Positions 51,217 through 59,704 of a stretch of 64,000 bases of DNA are shown piece by piece. Source of the DNA: JALEFZ01 sp038527485 (lineage in GTDB: Bacteria > Bacteroidota > Bacteroidia > J057); contig JBCBFT010000008.1 in NCBI GenBank assembly GCA_038527485.1, positions 1-64,000 of the forward strand. The letters run 5' to 3'. Each line of letters opens with the position of its first letter. Position 1 is the stretch's first letter. The notes under the pieces are model-generated. The model was given only the letters and a program-made list of their open reading frames with translations. It made no database searches and was not told the DNA's origin. A program made the position numbers and the translations under genes.

Positions 51217-51436
51217 AAGTAGTGGTAGTCCAGTAGTTGATTTATAGCATAAGTTAGATATAATCCAGCTTATTGACAATTGTAGGAAATTACATATGTA
51301 CAAATTCTTGCTGTTTGGGGGTTTTGAGGTAGAAAAATCTTTGGAAATCAAAGATCGAGCTTGACACTCCCTTGAGATGAGTATCGATCATGGAATTTCT
51401 ATTAACTTGAGCTGCATTTACATTAACCCCACATCT

Positions 51437-52585
51437 ATGCCTACAGATATTGTACAATTATTTCGAGATCGTTTTGGTAGAGAACCCCTGCAGGTCTTTG
51501 CGCCTGGGAGAATCAACCTGATTGGAGAGCATACGGATTATCACGATGGGTTCGTACTCCCAGCTAGTGTTGATTTAGGGATGACATTTGCGATGCAGAC
51601 AAATGGGACTTCGCTTATTCGCCTGTATGCAGGAGATTTGGACAAGGCGTTTGATACGACACTTCCTGTGACAGGACCGAGTGAGATCTCATGGGCCAAT
51701 TATATTTTGGGGGTCGTGGCACAGTATCAAGAGAGGGGAAATGAGATCGGAGGATTTGATTGCGTATTTGGAGGGAATTTACCTATAGGAGCAGGCTTAT
51801 CTTCTTCCGCAGCACTGGAATCAGGGATAGGGTTGGGCTTGGCCAATCTCTTTGGATTAGAAGTAGATCGAAAAACCTTGGCCCTGATGGGACAAAAGGC
51901 TGAACATACTTATGTAGGAGTCATGTGTGGGATCATGGATCAGTTTTCTAGCTTGATGGGAAAGGAAGGCCATGTATTCAAGCTGGATTGTAGGCGTTTG
52001 GATTATACCTATCTTCCCTTTCCAGTGGAAACATACGACATCCTCTTGGTTAATTCTATGGTCAAGCATGATCTGGCTGACTCAGGATATAATGATCGTC
52101 GCCAGAGTTCGGAATCGGGTCTAGCCATCATTCAGCAGAAGTATCCCGAAGTGCAGATGCTGCGAGATGCTACGCTTGAACAGGTCATGGATACAGAACT
52201 GGATCTTTCTTCTGTAGCGCGCAAACGCTGTCGGTATGTGGTGGAGGAAAATGCACGTGTAGGTGCATTTGCTGAAGCTTTACAGAAGGGCAACTATGAA
52301 GCCTTGGGCACTTTGATGTACGCCTCACATGCAGGGCTGCAGCACGATTACGAAGTCTCTTGCTCTGAGTTGGACTTTTTGGTGGCGCTTTCTAAGCGAG
52401 AGTCTTCCATTTTAGGTGCTCGGATGATGGGAGGAGGCTTTGGGGGGTGCACTATCAACTTGGTCGAGAAGGGGAAAACAGGTTCCTTTATCGATAGATG
52501 GCAGAAAGTATATGAGCAGATATACCAAAGAGTACCTGAATATTATTTGATGCGTGTGGGGCCAGGAGCACATGTTCTTTCATAA
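51437..52585 (+). CDS. galK: galactokinase
   Basis: A 382-residue GHMP kinase that phosphorylates galactose at C1 in the Leloir pathway. The galactokinase signature GRINLIGEHTDYHDGFVLP lies at about 24-42, the ATP-binding PIGAGLSSSAALE at about 112-124, and MMGGGFGGCTINLV at about 332-345. The length is typical. The ATG at 51437 fits the family better than the upstream start at 51377. No other gal gene is adjacent; the divergent gene is the sugar dehydrogenase fusion. Confidence 0.94.
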   Translation: MPTDIVQLFRDRFGREPLQVFAPGRINLIGEHTDYHDGFVLPASVDLGMTFAMQTNGTSLIRLYAGDLDKAFDTTLPVTGPSEISWANYILGVVAQYQERGNEIGGFDCVFGGNLPIGAGLSSSAALESGIGLGLANLFGLEVDRKTLALMGQKAEHTYVGVMCGIMDQFSSLMGKEGHVFKLDCRRLDYTYLPFPVETYDILLVNSMVKHDLADSGYNDRRQSSESGLAIIQQKYPEVQMLRDATLEQVMDTELDLSSVARKRCRYVVEENARVGAFAEALQKGNYEALGTLMYASHAGLQHDYEVSCSELDFLVALSKRESSILGARMMGGGFGGCTINLVEKGKTGSFIDRWQKVYEQIYQRVPEYYLMRVGPGAHVLS

Positions 52586-52621
52586 GGAGAGAGAAGAAAA
52601 GTCCTCTCTTCATTTTCTCCA

Positions 52622-52653
52622 TAAAAAAATCCTGCTACCAAGAGTAACAGGAT
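52622..52653 (-). terminator. terminator of the PepSY-like gene
   Basis: On the minus strand the stem ATCCTGTTAC / GTAGCAGGAT (one mismatch) is followed by TTTTTTTAT, 25 bases after the stop codon of the gene at 52678-53118. It could serve galK too. Confidence 0.75.
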
Positions 52654-52677
52654 GTAATATATTTTGTACCGTCTAAT

Positions 52678-53118
52678 CTAATTTGAAAGATAGTTTCCAT
52701 AATCATCATAACGCAAGGTACGACGATCCCCCCCTCTGTTGATTTCTAGATAATAGTAGCTACCGCTGGGTGCATCTCGATATCCCGCATTCAAGATCCT
52801 GTGAGAAGGGAAATTGCTTGTGAAATGACCCATGGCTTTTTCTGGTATCTTATCCGTCTTGGCTGTAGGGATATCGATGTCTGTGTAGAGCCAAATACCA
52901 GCTGTACTAAAGTAAGCACGCTCGTCAAATCCGTTTAACGTAAATCTGGCAACAAAGCTATTTCCAGATCTCTCCCAGTTAAGCAACCTCGCTTGTGGAA
53001 ACTCTTTTTGGAAGTTCTGCAACACCATTTCGGGTACAGCACCATCCCTAGAAGGGGGCTGCGAAAAGGCTCCGAGACACATGCAACAGAAAGCAAATAC
53101 GAGAATAAAAGTCTTCAT
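52678..53118 (-). CDS. secreted PepSY-like domain protein
   Basis: A 146-residue exported protein with a signal peptide (MKTFILVFAFCCMCLGAFSQ). Two consecutive units of the PepSY-like (DUF2874) type follow: about 30-85 (VLQNFQKEFPQARLLNWERS; FTLNGFDERAYFST) and about 90-146 (AMGHFTSNFPSHRILNAGYR; YYYLEINRGGDRRTLRYDDY). Similar domains are known as BLIP-like folds in periplasmic Bacteroidota proteins and are believed to interact with proteins. The function here is unknown. A terminator follows. Confidence 0.8.
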   Translation of the reverse strand: MKTFILVFAFCCMCLGAFSQPPSRDGAVPEMVLQNFQKEFPQARLLNWERSGNSFVARFTLNGFDERAYFSTAGIWLYTDIDIPTAKTDKIPEKAMGHFTSNFPSHRILNAGYRDAPSGSYYYLEINRGGDRRTLRYDDYGNYLSN

Positions 53119-53306
53119 AAAATGCGTTAATCCGACGTTGAAACAGTTACCAAACTCTTTTTAAACATAAGAAAATCAGTGCTTATTCACAATAGCGAAT
53201 CATCAAGGACTAGAGAAATCTGAAAAATGAAATAATTTGACTCAGTAAAAAGGTTAAGAAATTTCTTGATTATTTGAATGAATATACAAGTATTAAGTTT
53301 TGATTT

Positions 53307-53879
53307 TCAGCGAAATGAAGAGAGTGGGAAATTCACTATTTCTTCATACTTGGGTCCAGAAGCCATCAGAACTGATTTCCACAAAATTATTTGATTTACA
53401 GGCAAAATATTGGGAGGTGGAGGCAATTTTTGAATGGGAAACCTCGTTAAGGCCGCTTTTTCGCGGAATCTAGCAAGCGTTACATGCGGGATCGGACTTT
53501 TTCTTATTTGAATCTTTGGATCAATCTGCTGATACAAATTATGGATCTTTTGGACTAGAAGTTTGAAAGCCTCTGTCTTGTGGTATCTCGCCCATAGCAT
53601 CCGCGCTTCTCGCTTGGAGGGTGCATAGGTGTATCGATCAAAAACGAAAGGAGGTAATATCCCATCTTTCAAAGCAAGTTGGAGCAGTGCAATCATGTTT
53701 GGCAAACGCTCTACTGGAACTTCGCCAAAAAAATACACTGTGATGTGGTACAACTCAGGTGAAGTCCACTTCCAGTCCCACTCAGATGCGTAACGCCCGT
53801 ACACTTCCTCTAAGCTATCGCGGGTCTCCTCTGATAGAGGAATCCCCAAAAATAATCGTATACCATTTTCTGTAGCCAA
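53307..53879 (-). CDS. thpR: RNA 2',3'-cyclic phosphodiesterase (LigT/ThpR family)
   Basis: A 190-residue 2H phosphoesterase of the LigT/ThpR family, which hydrolyses 2',3'-cyclic phosphate ends of RNA. The two HxT/S-like motifs are HITVYFFGE (about 45) and HVTLARFRE (about 131). The start seems to be TTG at 53879 (MATENGIRLFLGIPL); an upstream in-frame TGA excludes an earlier ATG. The flanking genes give no context. The role in the cell is unclear, as for most members of the family. Confidence 0.88.
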   Translation of the reverse strand: MATENGIRLFLGIPLSEETRDSLEEVYGRYASEWDWKWTSPELYHITVYFFGEVPVERLPNMIALLQLALKDGILPPFVFDRYTYAPSKREARMLWARYHKTEAFKLLVQKIHNLYQQIDPKIQIRKSPIPHVTLARFREKAALTRFPIQKLPPPPNILPVNQIILWKSVLMASGPKYEEIVNFPLSSFR

Positions 53880-53967
53880 TAGCGTAAAATTTCATCCAAA
53901 GTACATGAAAAGGGCCATATTTATCTAACCAAAGTGTCCAGTTTGTGTTTTATCAGTCGAAGTTTAT

Positions 53968-54537
53968 ATGAGGAATATGAAAATGAAATCGCTTTTTCTG
54001 GCAGCTATTTTATCAATTATGGGTGTATCTCTTCAGGCGCAAGTAGCTTCTACGGTATCAGACTATAAAATCAAGTTTTATATCAAGAATGCAGGGTTTA
54101 CGGTGGATGGTACGTTAAAAGATCTGAGCTCAGATATCTATGTAGATCTCCAAAATCCTGGAGGGAGTCGTATCAAAGCCTCTGTACCTGTGAAGACGTT
54201 GGATACAGGAATTGGAAGTCGCGACGAGCATCTGATGAAGAAGGACTACTTTGACGTAGCCACCTATCCCAATCTCTCGATAGAGGCAACCTCCTTGACC
54301 TCCAATGGAAATGGGACTTGGCAGGGAAAGTTTAATGTGACCATCAAAGGGAAGACAAAAGCATATACCATTCCAGTGACCTACGAAGAGAAGGCAGGAA
54401 AGCTACGTATCAACAGCAAGTTTAAGATCAACCGAAGAGACTTTGGTGTAGGCGGAAGCAGCCTGATCTTGAGTGACACTGTCCGTATTGAGCTAAGTGC
54501 AGATCTAAGCATGGCAGAGGCTGCACAGGGCAAGTAG
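53968..54537 (+). CDS. YceI family protein
   Basis: A 189-residue exported protein of the YceI family, a lipocalin-like barrel that binds isoprenoid or other lipids in the periplasm. It has a signal peptide (MRNMKMKSLFLAAILSIMGV) and the family strands YKIKFYIKNAGFTVDGTLKD (about 30-50), SRDEHLMKKDYFDVATYP and KFKINRRDFGVGGS near 155. No operon partner is evident; a terminator lies 80 bases downstream. Confidence 0.92.
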   Translation: MRNMKMKSLFLAAILSIMGVSLQAQVASTVSDYKIKFYIKNAGFTVDGTLKDLSSDIYVDLQNPGGSRIKASVPVKTLDTGIGSRDEHLMKKDYFDVATYPNLSIEATSLTSNGNGTWQGKFNVTIKGKTKAYTIPVTYEEKAGKLRINSKFKINRRDFGVGGSSLILSDTVRIELSADLSMAEAAQGK

Positions 54538-54617
54538 ATAGGCAAGGACGATCCTGCAAAAAAACACGCCTATCCTAAGACAGACGTGCCCATCATACAC
54601 CTAAAATTATGCATACT

Positions 54618-54647
54618 TGGCTGTGGGAACGCCACAGCCATTTTTTA
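54618..54647 (+). terminator. terminator after the YceI gene
   Basis: Stem GGCTGTGG / CCACAGCC with a 5-base loop, followed by ATTTTTTATT. The T-run reaches the 3' end of the PrpE-like gene on the other strand. Confidence 0.88.
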
Positions 54648-56543
54648 TTGAAAAGCGATGCCCATTTGCTGATCTTCCATGAGTACTGTAATCTCACCCA
54701 ATACAACTGGATCTTCGATGGTGCTCGGCATGTTGTAGTCTTTGCCATCTGCAATGGCGCGCATCGTCCTACGGAGGATTTTTCCAGACCGTGTCTTGGG
54801 GAGACGGGTTGCAACAACGGCTCGCTTGAAGGAGGCTACAGGGCCTACCTTGCTACGGACCATTTGGATAAGCTCTTTTTCCAAGTCCTCAGATGTAATA
54901 TTCACACCGCCTTTCAGTACGACAAAACCCACAGGAACTTGGCCCTTCAATGCATCTTCGATGCCGATAACTGCGCATTCTGCCACAGCTTCGTGTGCGG
55001 CCACTACCTCTTCCATTTCTGCGGTCGAGAGTCGGTGTCCCGCCACATTGATGACGTCGTCTATGCGGCCCGTGATGTAGAGATAGCCATCTTCATCTTT
55101 GATGGCGCCATCGCCCGCGAGATAATATCCAGGAAAGCGTTCTAAATAGCCTTTGCGGAAGCGCTCGTCATTGCCCCATATCGTCATCAGTGTCCCAGGA
55201 GCCAAAGGAAGTTGGATCGCCAGGATGCCCTCCTGATTGGCGGGTGCTTCTTGCCCCTCAAGATCCAGTACCTGAATGTCGTAGCCATGGACAGGTTTTC
55301 CCGCAGAGCCAGGCTTGATCGGCATGAGTTCGAGTCCTACCATATTGGCGAGCATGGGCCAACCAGATTCGGTCTGCCACCAGTGGTCGATGACTGGTAC
55401 ATTCAGCAACTGGGAGGCCCACTCGTGTGTCGCCACATCGCAACGTTCACCTGCCAGGAATAAAAACTTAAGCGTCTGCATCGGATAAGACTGGCGGTAG
55501 GTTCCGTTAGGATCTTCCTTTTTGATGGCTCGTATAGCGGTGGGAGCTGTAAAGAGTACTTTTACTTTATGTTGGTCGATTACCCGCCAGAATGTCCCTG
55601 GATCAGGCGTCTTGATGGGTTTGCCCTCAAACATGATGGACGTGCAGCCGTGAAGGAGGGGACCATAGACGATGTAAGAGTGTCCCACGACCCATCCTAC
55701 ATCAGAGGCTGCCCAAAACACATCCCCTGGATCGACGCCGTATACATATTGCATGCTAAACTTCAGCGCGGTCGCATGGCCTCCATTGTCTCGGACGATG
55801 CCCTTGGGCGTGCCCGTCGTCCCACTCGTATACAGGATGTATAGAGGATCTGTCGCATCGAGCTCTACAGGAGCTGCCGCTTCGGCAGTTGCCATCAATG
55901 TATCCCAGTCAAAATCTCGTCCGTCTACAAGGTCTCCCGCTACTTCTGTACGCTGATAAATGATGCAGTGATCGATCTTGTGACGGGCTTCTTCTAGGGC
56001 TTCACTGATGATGGGCATGTAGGAGATTTTTCGCTGGATCTCTATCCCTCCCGTAGCCGCAATCAATACTTTGGGTTGGGCGTCATCGATTCTGATGGCT
56101 AGTTCGTGTGCCGCAAAACCTCCAAATACTACGGAGTGAATCACGCCCAATCGCGCACAAGCAAGCATCGCAATGGCAGCTTGTGGAATCATCGGCATGT
56201 ATATAATAGCGGTATCCCCTTTGGTCAATCCTTTGCTTCGGAGTACACCTGCAAACCGTGCGACCTCATCGCGAAGCTCTCTGTAGGTAAAGTGCTGAAT
56301 CTTGCCTGTTACAGGAGAGTCATAGATCAATGCATGTTGGTCAGCTCTACCGTTGGCCACGTGATAATCCAAGGCCAAGTAAGCGGTATTGAGTTTTCCT
56401 CCCTGAAACCATCTATAAAAATCACCTTCCTGGCTTACGCCCTGAGTGGGTTGCTCGTACCAATCGAGCTGGCGGGCTTGTGACATCCAAAACGCAGATT
56501 TGTCCTGGATGCTATCTTCATAACTTTCTGAATATCGGTTCAT
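54645..56543 (-). CDS. prpE: propionate/acetate-CoA ligase (PrpE-like)
   Basis: A 632-residue acyl-CoA synthetase of the ANL family. Motifs: ILYTSGTTGTPKGIVRDNGG (AMP-binding, about 245), the WWQTESG motif near 385, YLAGDGAIKDEDGYLYITGR, and the catalytic lysine in TRSGKILRR near 595. It resembles propionyl-CoA synthetase (PrpE) more than Acs, notably in the GTTGTPKGIVRDNGGH stretch and VVFGGFAAHELAIRIDDA; activity on acetate cannot be excluded. It is divergent from the acs gene, and the two share a regulatory region with a 19-base direct repeat. Confidence 0.9.
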   Translation of the reverse strand: MNRYSESYEDSIQDKSAFWMSQARQLDWYEQPTQGVSQEGDFYRWFQGGKLNTAYLALDYHVANGRADQHALIYDSPVTGKIQHFTYRELRDEVARFAGVLRSKGLTKGDTAIIYMPMIPQAAIAMLACARLGVIHSVVFGGFAAHELAIRIDDAQPKVLIAATGGIEIQRKISYMPIISEALEEARHKIDHCIIYQRTEVAGDLVDGRDFDWDTLMATAEAAAPVELDATDPLYILYTSGTTGTPKGIVRDNGGHATALKFSMQYVYGVDPGDVFWAASDVGWVVGHSYIVYGPLLHGCTSIMFEGKPIKTPDPGTFWRVIDQHKVKVLFTAPTAIRAIKKEDPNGTYRQSYPMQTLKFLFLAGERCDVATHEWASQLLNVPVIDHWWQTESGWPMLANMVGLELMPIKPGSAGKPVHGYDIQVLDLEGQEAPANQEGILAIQLPLAPGTLMTIWGNDERFRKGYLERFPGYYLAGDGAIKDEDGYLYITGRIDDVINVAGHRLSTAEMEEVVAAHEAVAECAVIGIEDALKGQVPVGFVVLKGGVNITSEDLEKELIQMVRSKVGPVASFKRAVVATRLPKTRSGKILRRTMRAIADGKDYNMPSTIEDPVVLGEITVLMEDQQMGIAFQ

Positions 56544-56861
56544 GCGTAGTAGTTTTTATTCCCCATACTATATAAATCTATATATCTATATGTATAAAAT
56601 AAAAATAAAGAATTCCCCTCTGTTGTACAAGGATTTTATTCAACAAATTTTAATAATCTATATATCTATATGTTTTATTTTTCGCTTTTATTTTCTACCT
56701 TCGAATCGTAAGCAAAAGATTTATCTAGCTACGATCATCACACATCTACAGTCTGTCTTACAAAAGGGAGAATGGTACGAAAAGCTGTTCCTCTGATGTA
56801 TGCCAGATTGTGTCCATCATGCTAGATTTGTTTTCGTGTTAAATTTCAAAAGGACACAGCA
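56544..56861. promoter_or_regulatory. divergent regulatory region of prpE and acs with 19-base direct repeat
   Basis: This 318-base AT-rich stretch separates two divergent acyl-CoA synthetase genes. The 19-base sequence AATCTATATATCTATATGT occurs exactly twice, at 56575-56593 and 56655-56673, 80 bases apart start to start. The 80-base distance is close to a whole number of helical turns, so both copies could lie on the same face of the DNA. A shared regulator is a reasonable hypothesis. No coding sequence is supported. Confidence 0.5.
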
Positions 56862-58760
56862 ATGACTCCAAGAATTACGTCTTTTGACGATTACCTCGCT
56901 ACTTACCGTCACAGTGTAGAAGATCCTGAAGGATTCTGGGCCGCTATGGCGCATCGTTTTTCATGGCGCAAAAAATGGGACAACGTTCTCTCATGGGATT
57001 TTAAAAACCTGGACGTAAAGTGGTTTGAGGGTGCCAAGCTAAATATCACGGAGAATGCCCTAGATCGTCATCTTTCTTCTCGTGGAGATCAAGTTGCACT
57101 CATATGGGAGCCCAATGATCCCAATGAAGCCAATATTACCTATACCTATAAAGAACTTCATGCAGAGGTGTGCAAAATGGCCAATGCGCTGATTGCACAA
57201 GGTGTGAAGAAGGGAGATCGTATCTGTTTTTATATGCCGATGGTCCCTGAGTTGGCGATTGCTGTGCTTGCTTGTGCCCGTGTCGGAGCGATTCACTCAG
57301 TCGTTTTTGCAGGCTTCTCTGCTACCGCACTGGCAGACCGTATCAATGATGCCACCTGTAGTATGGTGATCTGCTCGGATGGTAATTTCCGAGGGAATAA
57401 AAATATTCCTGTAAAGAAAGTCGTAGACGAGGCACTGCATCATTGCTCAAGCGTAGAGACAGTACTGGTCAAAAAGCGTACAGGAGAAGAGGTAGAATGG
57501 GTCGATGGACGTGATGTGTGGTTGCACGATGCCCTAGAAGGCATGAGTACGGAGAATGAAGCGGAGGAAATGGATTCTGAAGACATGCTTTTCATCCTGT
57601 ATACTTCAGGCTCTACAGGTAAGCCCAAGGGAGTCGTACACACATGTGGAGGATACATGGTGTACACAGAGTATTCTTTCCGCAATGTCTTCCAATATCA
57701 AAACAAAGATATTTATTGGTGTACAGCTGATATCGGTTGGATCACAGGACACTCTTACATTGTATATGGTCCGTTGCTGGCTGGTGCTACTACGGTGATG
57801 TTTGAAGGGGTACCTACCTTCCCTGATGCAGGACGTTTCTGGGAAATCGTAGACAAGTATAAAGTCAATCAATTCTATACAGCTCCTACGGCGATTCGTG
57901 CACTCATGGCACGAGGAGATGAGTTTGTAGATAAATATGATCTGTCTTCTCTCAAAGTGTTGGGTTCTGTAGGAGAGCCCATCAATGAAGAAGCCTGGCA
58001 CTGGTACGATGACAAGATTGGGAAGAAAAACTGTCCGATTGTCGATACATGGTGGCAGACAGAGACAGGGGGTATGATGATCGCGCCTTTGGCCAATCAT
58101 ACTGAGCTCAAGCCTTGCTATGCGACGCTCCCCCTTCCAGGTATTCAGCCCTGTTTGGTAGATGCCGATGGAAACGAACTTCCAGGTGACGAGGTAGAAG
58201 GACTACTTTGTATCAAATACCCTTGGCCATCGATGATCCGAACCACCTATGGGGATCATGATCGGGCCATCAATACGTACTTCTCAATGTTTGAGAATAA
58301 GTACTTCACAGGTGACGGGGCACGCCGCGACAAGAATGGCTACTACCGTATCATCGGTCGTGTAGATGATGTCATCAATGTCTCTGGACACCGTATGGGA
58401 ACGGCGGAAGTGGAGAATGCCATCAACCAACATTCAGAGGTGGTAGAATCAGCGGTCGTTGGGTATCCACATGAGATCAAAGGACAGGGAATCTACGCCT
58501 ATGTGATTACGTTGGGCAATGAGGCTGACGATGAGAAACTCCGCAAGGAAATCTTGGACGTTGTACGTGAGGAGATTGGACCTATCGCGAAGCCTGACAA
58601 GGTGCAGTTTGTCAAAGGATTGCCTAAGACCCGTTCGGGTAAGATCATGCGCCGCATCTTGCGGAAGATCGCCGAGGGCACAGCCGATAATCTAGGGGAT
58701 ACATCTACCTTGTTAGATCCCGCGGTTGTAGACCAGATCAAAGGTGGAGCTTTGGTATAA
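56862..58760 (+). CDS. acs: acetate-CoA ligase
   Basis: A 632-residue acetyl-CoA synthetase that activates acetate to acetyl-CoA through an acetyl-AMP intermediate. Motifs: ILYTSGSTGKPKGVVHTCGG (about 240), WWQTETGGMMIAP (about 398), YFTGDGARRDKNGYYRIIGR (about 482) and the catalytic, typically acetylated Lys in TRSGKIMRR (about 597). The length is within the Acs range (about 630-660). It is a paralogue of the divergent PrpE-like gene. A terminator lies 70 bases downstream. Confidence 0.96.
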   Translation: MTPRITSFDDYLATYRHSVEDPEGFWAAMAHRFSWRKKWDNVLSWDFKNLDVKWFEGAKLNITENALDRHLSSRGDQVALIWEPNDPNEANITYTYKELHAEVCKMANALIAQGVKKGDRICFYMPMVPELAIAVLACARVGAIHSVVFAGFSATALADRINDATCSMVICSDGNFRGNKNIPVKKVVDEALHHCSSVETVLVKKRTGEEVEWVDGRDVWLHDALEGMSTENEAEEMDSEDMLFILYTSGSTGKPKGVVHTCGGYMVYTEYSFRNVFQYQNKDIYWCTADIGWITGHSYIVYGPLLAGATTVMFEGVPTFPDAGRFWEIVDKYKVNQFYTAPTAIRALMARGDEFVDKYDLSSLKVLGSVGEPINEEAWHWYDDKIGKKNCPIVDTWWQTETGGMMIAPLANHTELKPCYATLPLPGIQPCLVDADGNELPGDEVEGLLCIKYPWPSMIRTTYGDHDRAINTYFSMFENKYFTGDGARRDKNGYYRIIGRVDDVINVSGHRMGTAEVENAINQHSEVVESAVVGYPHEIKGQGIYAYVITLGNEADDEKLRKEILDVVREEIGPIAKPDKVQFVKGLPKTRSGKIMRRILRKIAEGTADNLGDTSTLLDPAVVDQIKGGALV

Positions 58761-58827
58761 GATAAGTTTCATTGAACATATTTCATGGAGTGATGCCGTA
58801 TGTGCGTACCATTCATGAAAAGAATAA

Positions 58828-58858
58828 GCGCCATCTCAGTGTTTGGGATGGCGTTTTT
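58828..58858 (+). terminator. Rho-independent terminator after acs
   Basis: Stem GCGCCATC / GATGGCGT with an 11-base loop, followed by TTTTT. The reverse strand has CTTATTCTTTTC, so it may also end the GNAT transcript. Confidence 0.85.
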
Positions 58859-58945
58859 ATCGATTAATCTCTATGAGACCGTTGTGTAGCCAAAGGTGGA
58901 GGAGATTCATATGGGCCATCAGGTAGTGTAAAATGATCCTTTAGC

Positions 58946-59365
58946 CTAAAATTGAAACAATTCCTTCTCCATCACCACATACCTCTGCTTTCCTCTGTAA
59001 AAAATCTCATCTGTCTTTTGCAATCCAAACCTCTCGTAAAATCCTGTTCTCTCTACGCGCGCATTGCACCAGATCTTCCTTGCACCTGCTTTTTCTGCTT
59101 CTACCATCACATAAGCCAATAATTGACTTCCATATCCTTTTCCCTGTACGTCTTTTTCTGTCGCAAACTTTCGAAATTGAGCTATGCCATGTTCAAAAAA
59201 TAAGGAAACAACCGAGACAAGGCGCGTTTCCACAAAGAGCCCATAGTGCCATCCTTCGGGATCTTGTGCAAGCTGGATGTAATCCATGGGTTTTTCGGGC
59301 CACATCACCCTGTGGCGGATCGGCCAAGTATCCGTAGAGTCAATCTGTTGGATGAGGATAGACAT
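58946..59365 (-). CDS. GNAT family N-acetyltransferase
   Basis: A 139-residue acetyltransferase of the GNAT superfamily. The acetyl-CoA binding motif A is FRKFATEKDVQGKGYGSQLL (about 65-85, with the Q/GxGxG/A core VQGKGYGS), followed by a helix and ARKIWCNARVERTGFYERFG. The N-terminal part (HRVMWPEKPMDYIQL) resembles the ElaA-like branch. The acetyl acceptor is not apparent. Confidence 0.88.
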   Translation of the reverse strand: MSILIQQIDSTDTWPIRHRVMWPEKPMDYIQLAQDPEGWHYGLFVETRLVSVVSLFFEHGIAQFRKFATEKDVQGKGYGSQLLAYVMVEAEKAGARKIWCNARVERTGFYERFGLQKTDEIFYRGKQRYVVMEKELFQF

Positions 59366-59704
59366 GGGGAACTTCTTTTGGGAAAATGGCAGAAAGCGAC
59401 TCCATCATTTTTCTCAAAATGGGAGATTTTTTCTCATTTTGAAAATAAATAAAGACTAGAAAACTTCACAGTTTTTTCCAAAAAGTAAAAAACGATCCGC
59501 TCCCATTCCCTCACTCCTTCTTTTTATTCCCATTCACGAAAAACCTCACATGTTTCAATCCTTGGTCAATTTTTTGCGGTGAAATAGTGAATCTGTCCCC
59601 CTGATTCTTGCGTCTACCTGATGTATTTCCTTCCCCAAGGAAAAGATCCCTATGTCTTTACCCCAGGTCATGGTCAGTTTCCACCTAACACTCATCGCTG
59701 AACT
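59366..59704. other. 339-base divergent intergenic region
   Basis: It lies between the GNAT and DUF1800 genes and must carry divergent promoters. No gene, hairpin of note or repeat was recognised. Confidence 0.45.

Noticed and set aside
56575..56673. Mobile-element target-site duplication
   Set aside because: Only about 60 bases lie between the two 19-base copies, with no ORF or inverted ends; a regulatory repeat is more plausible.
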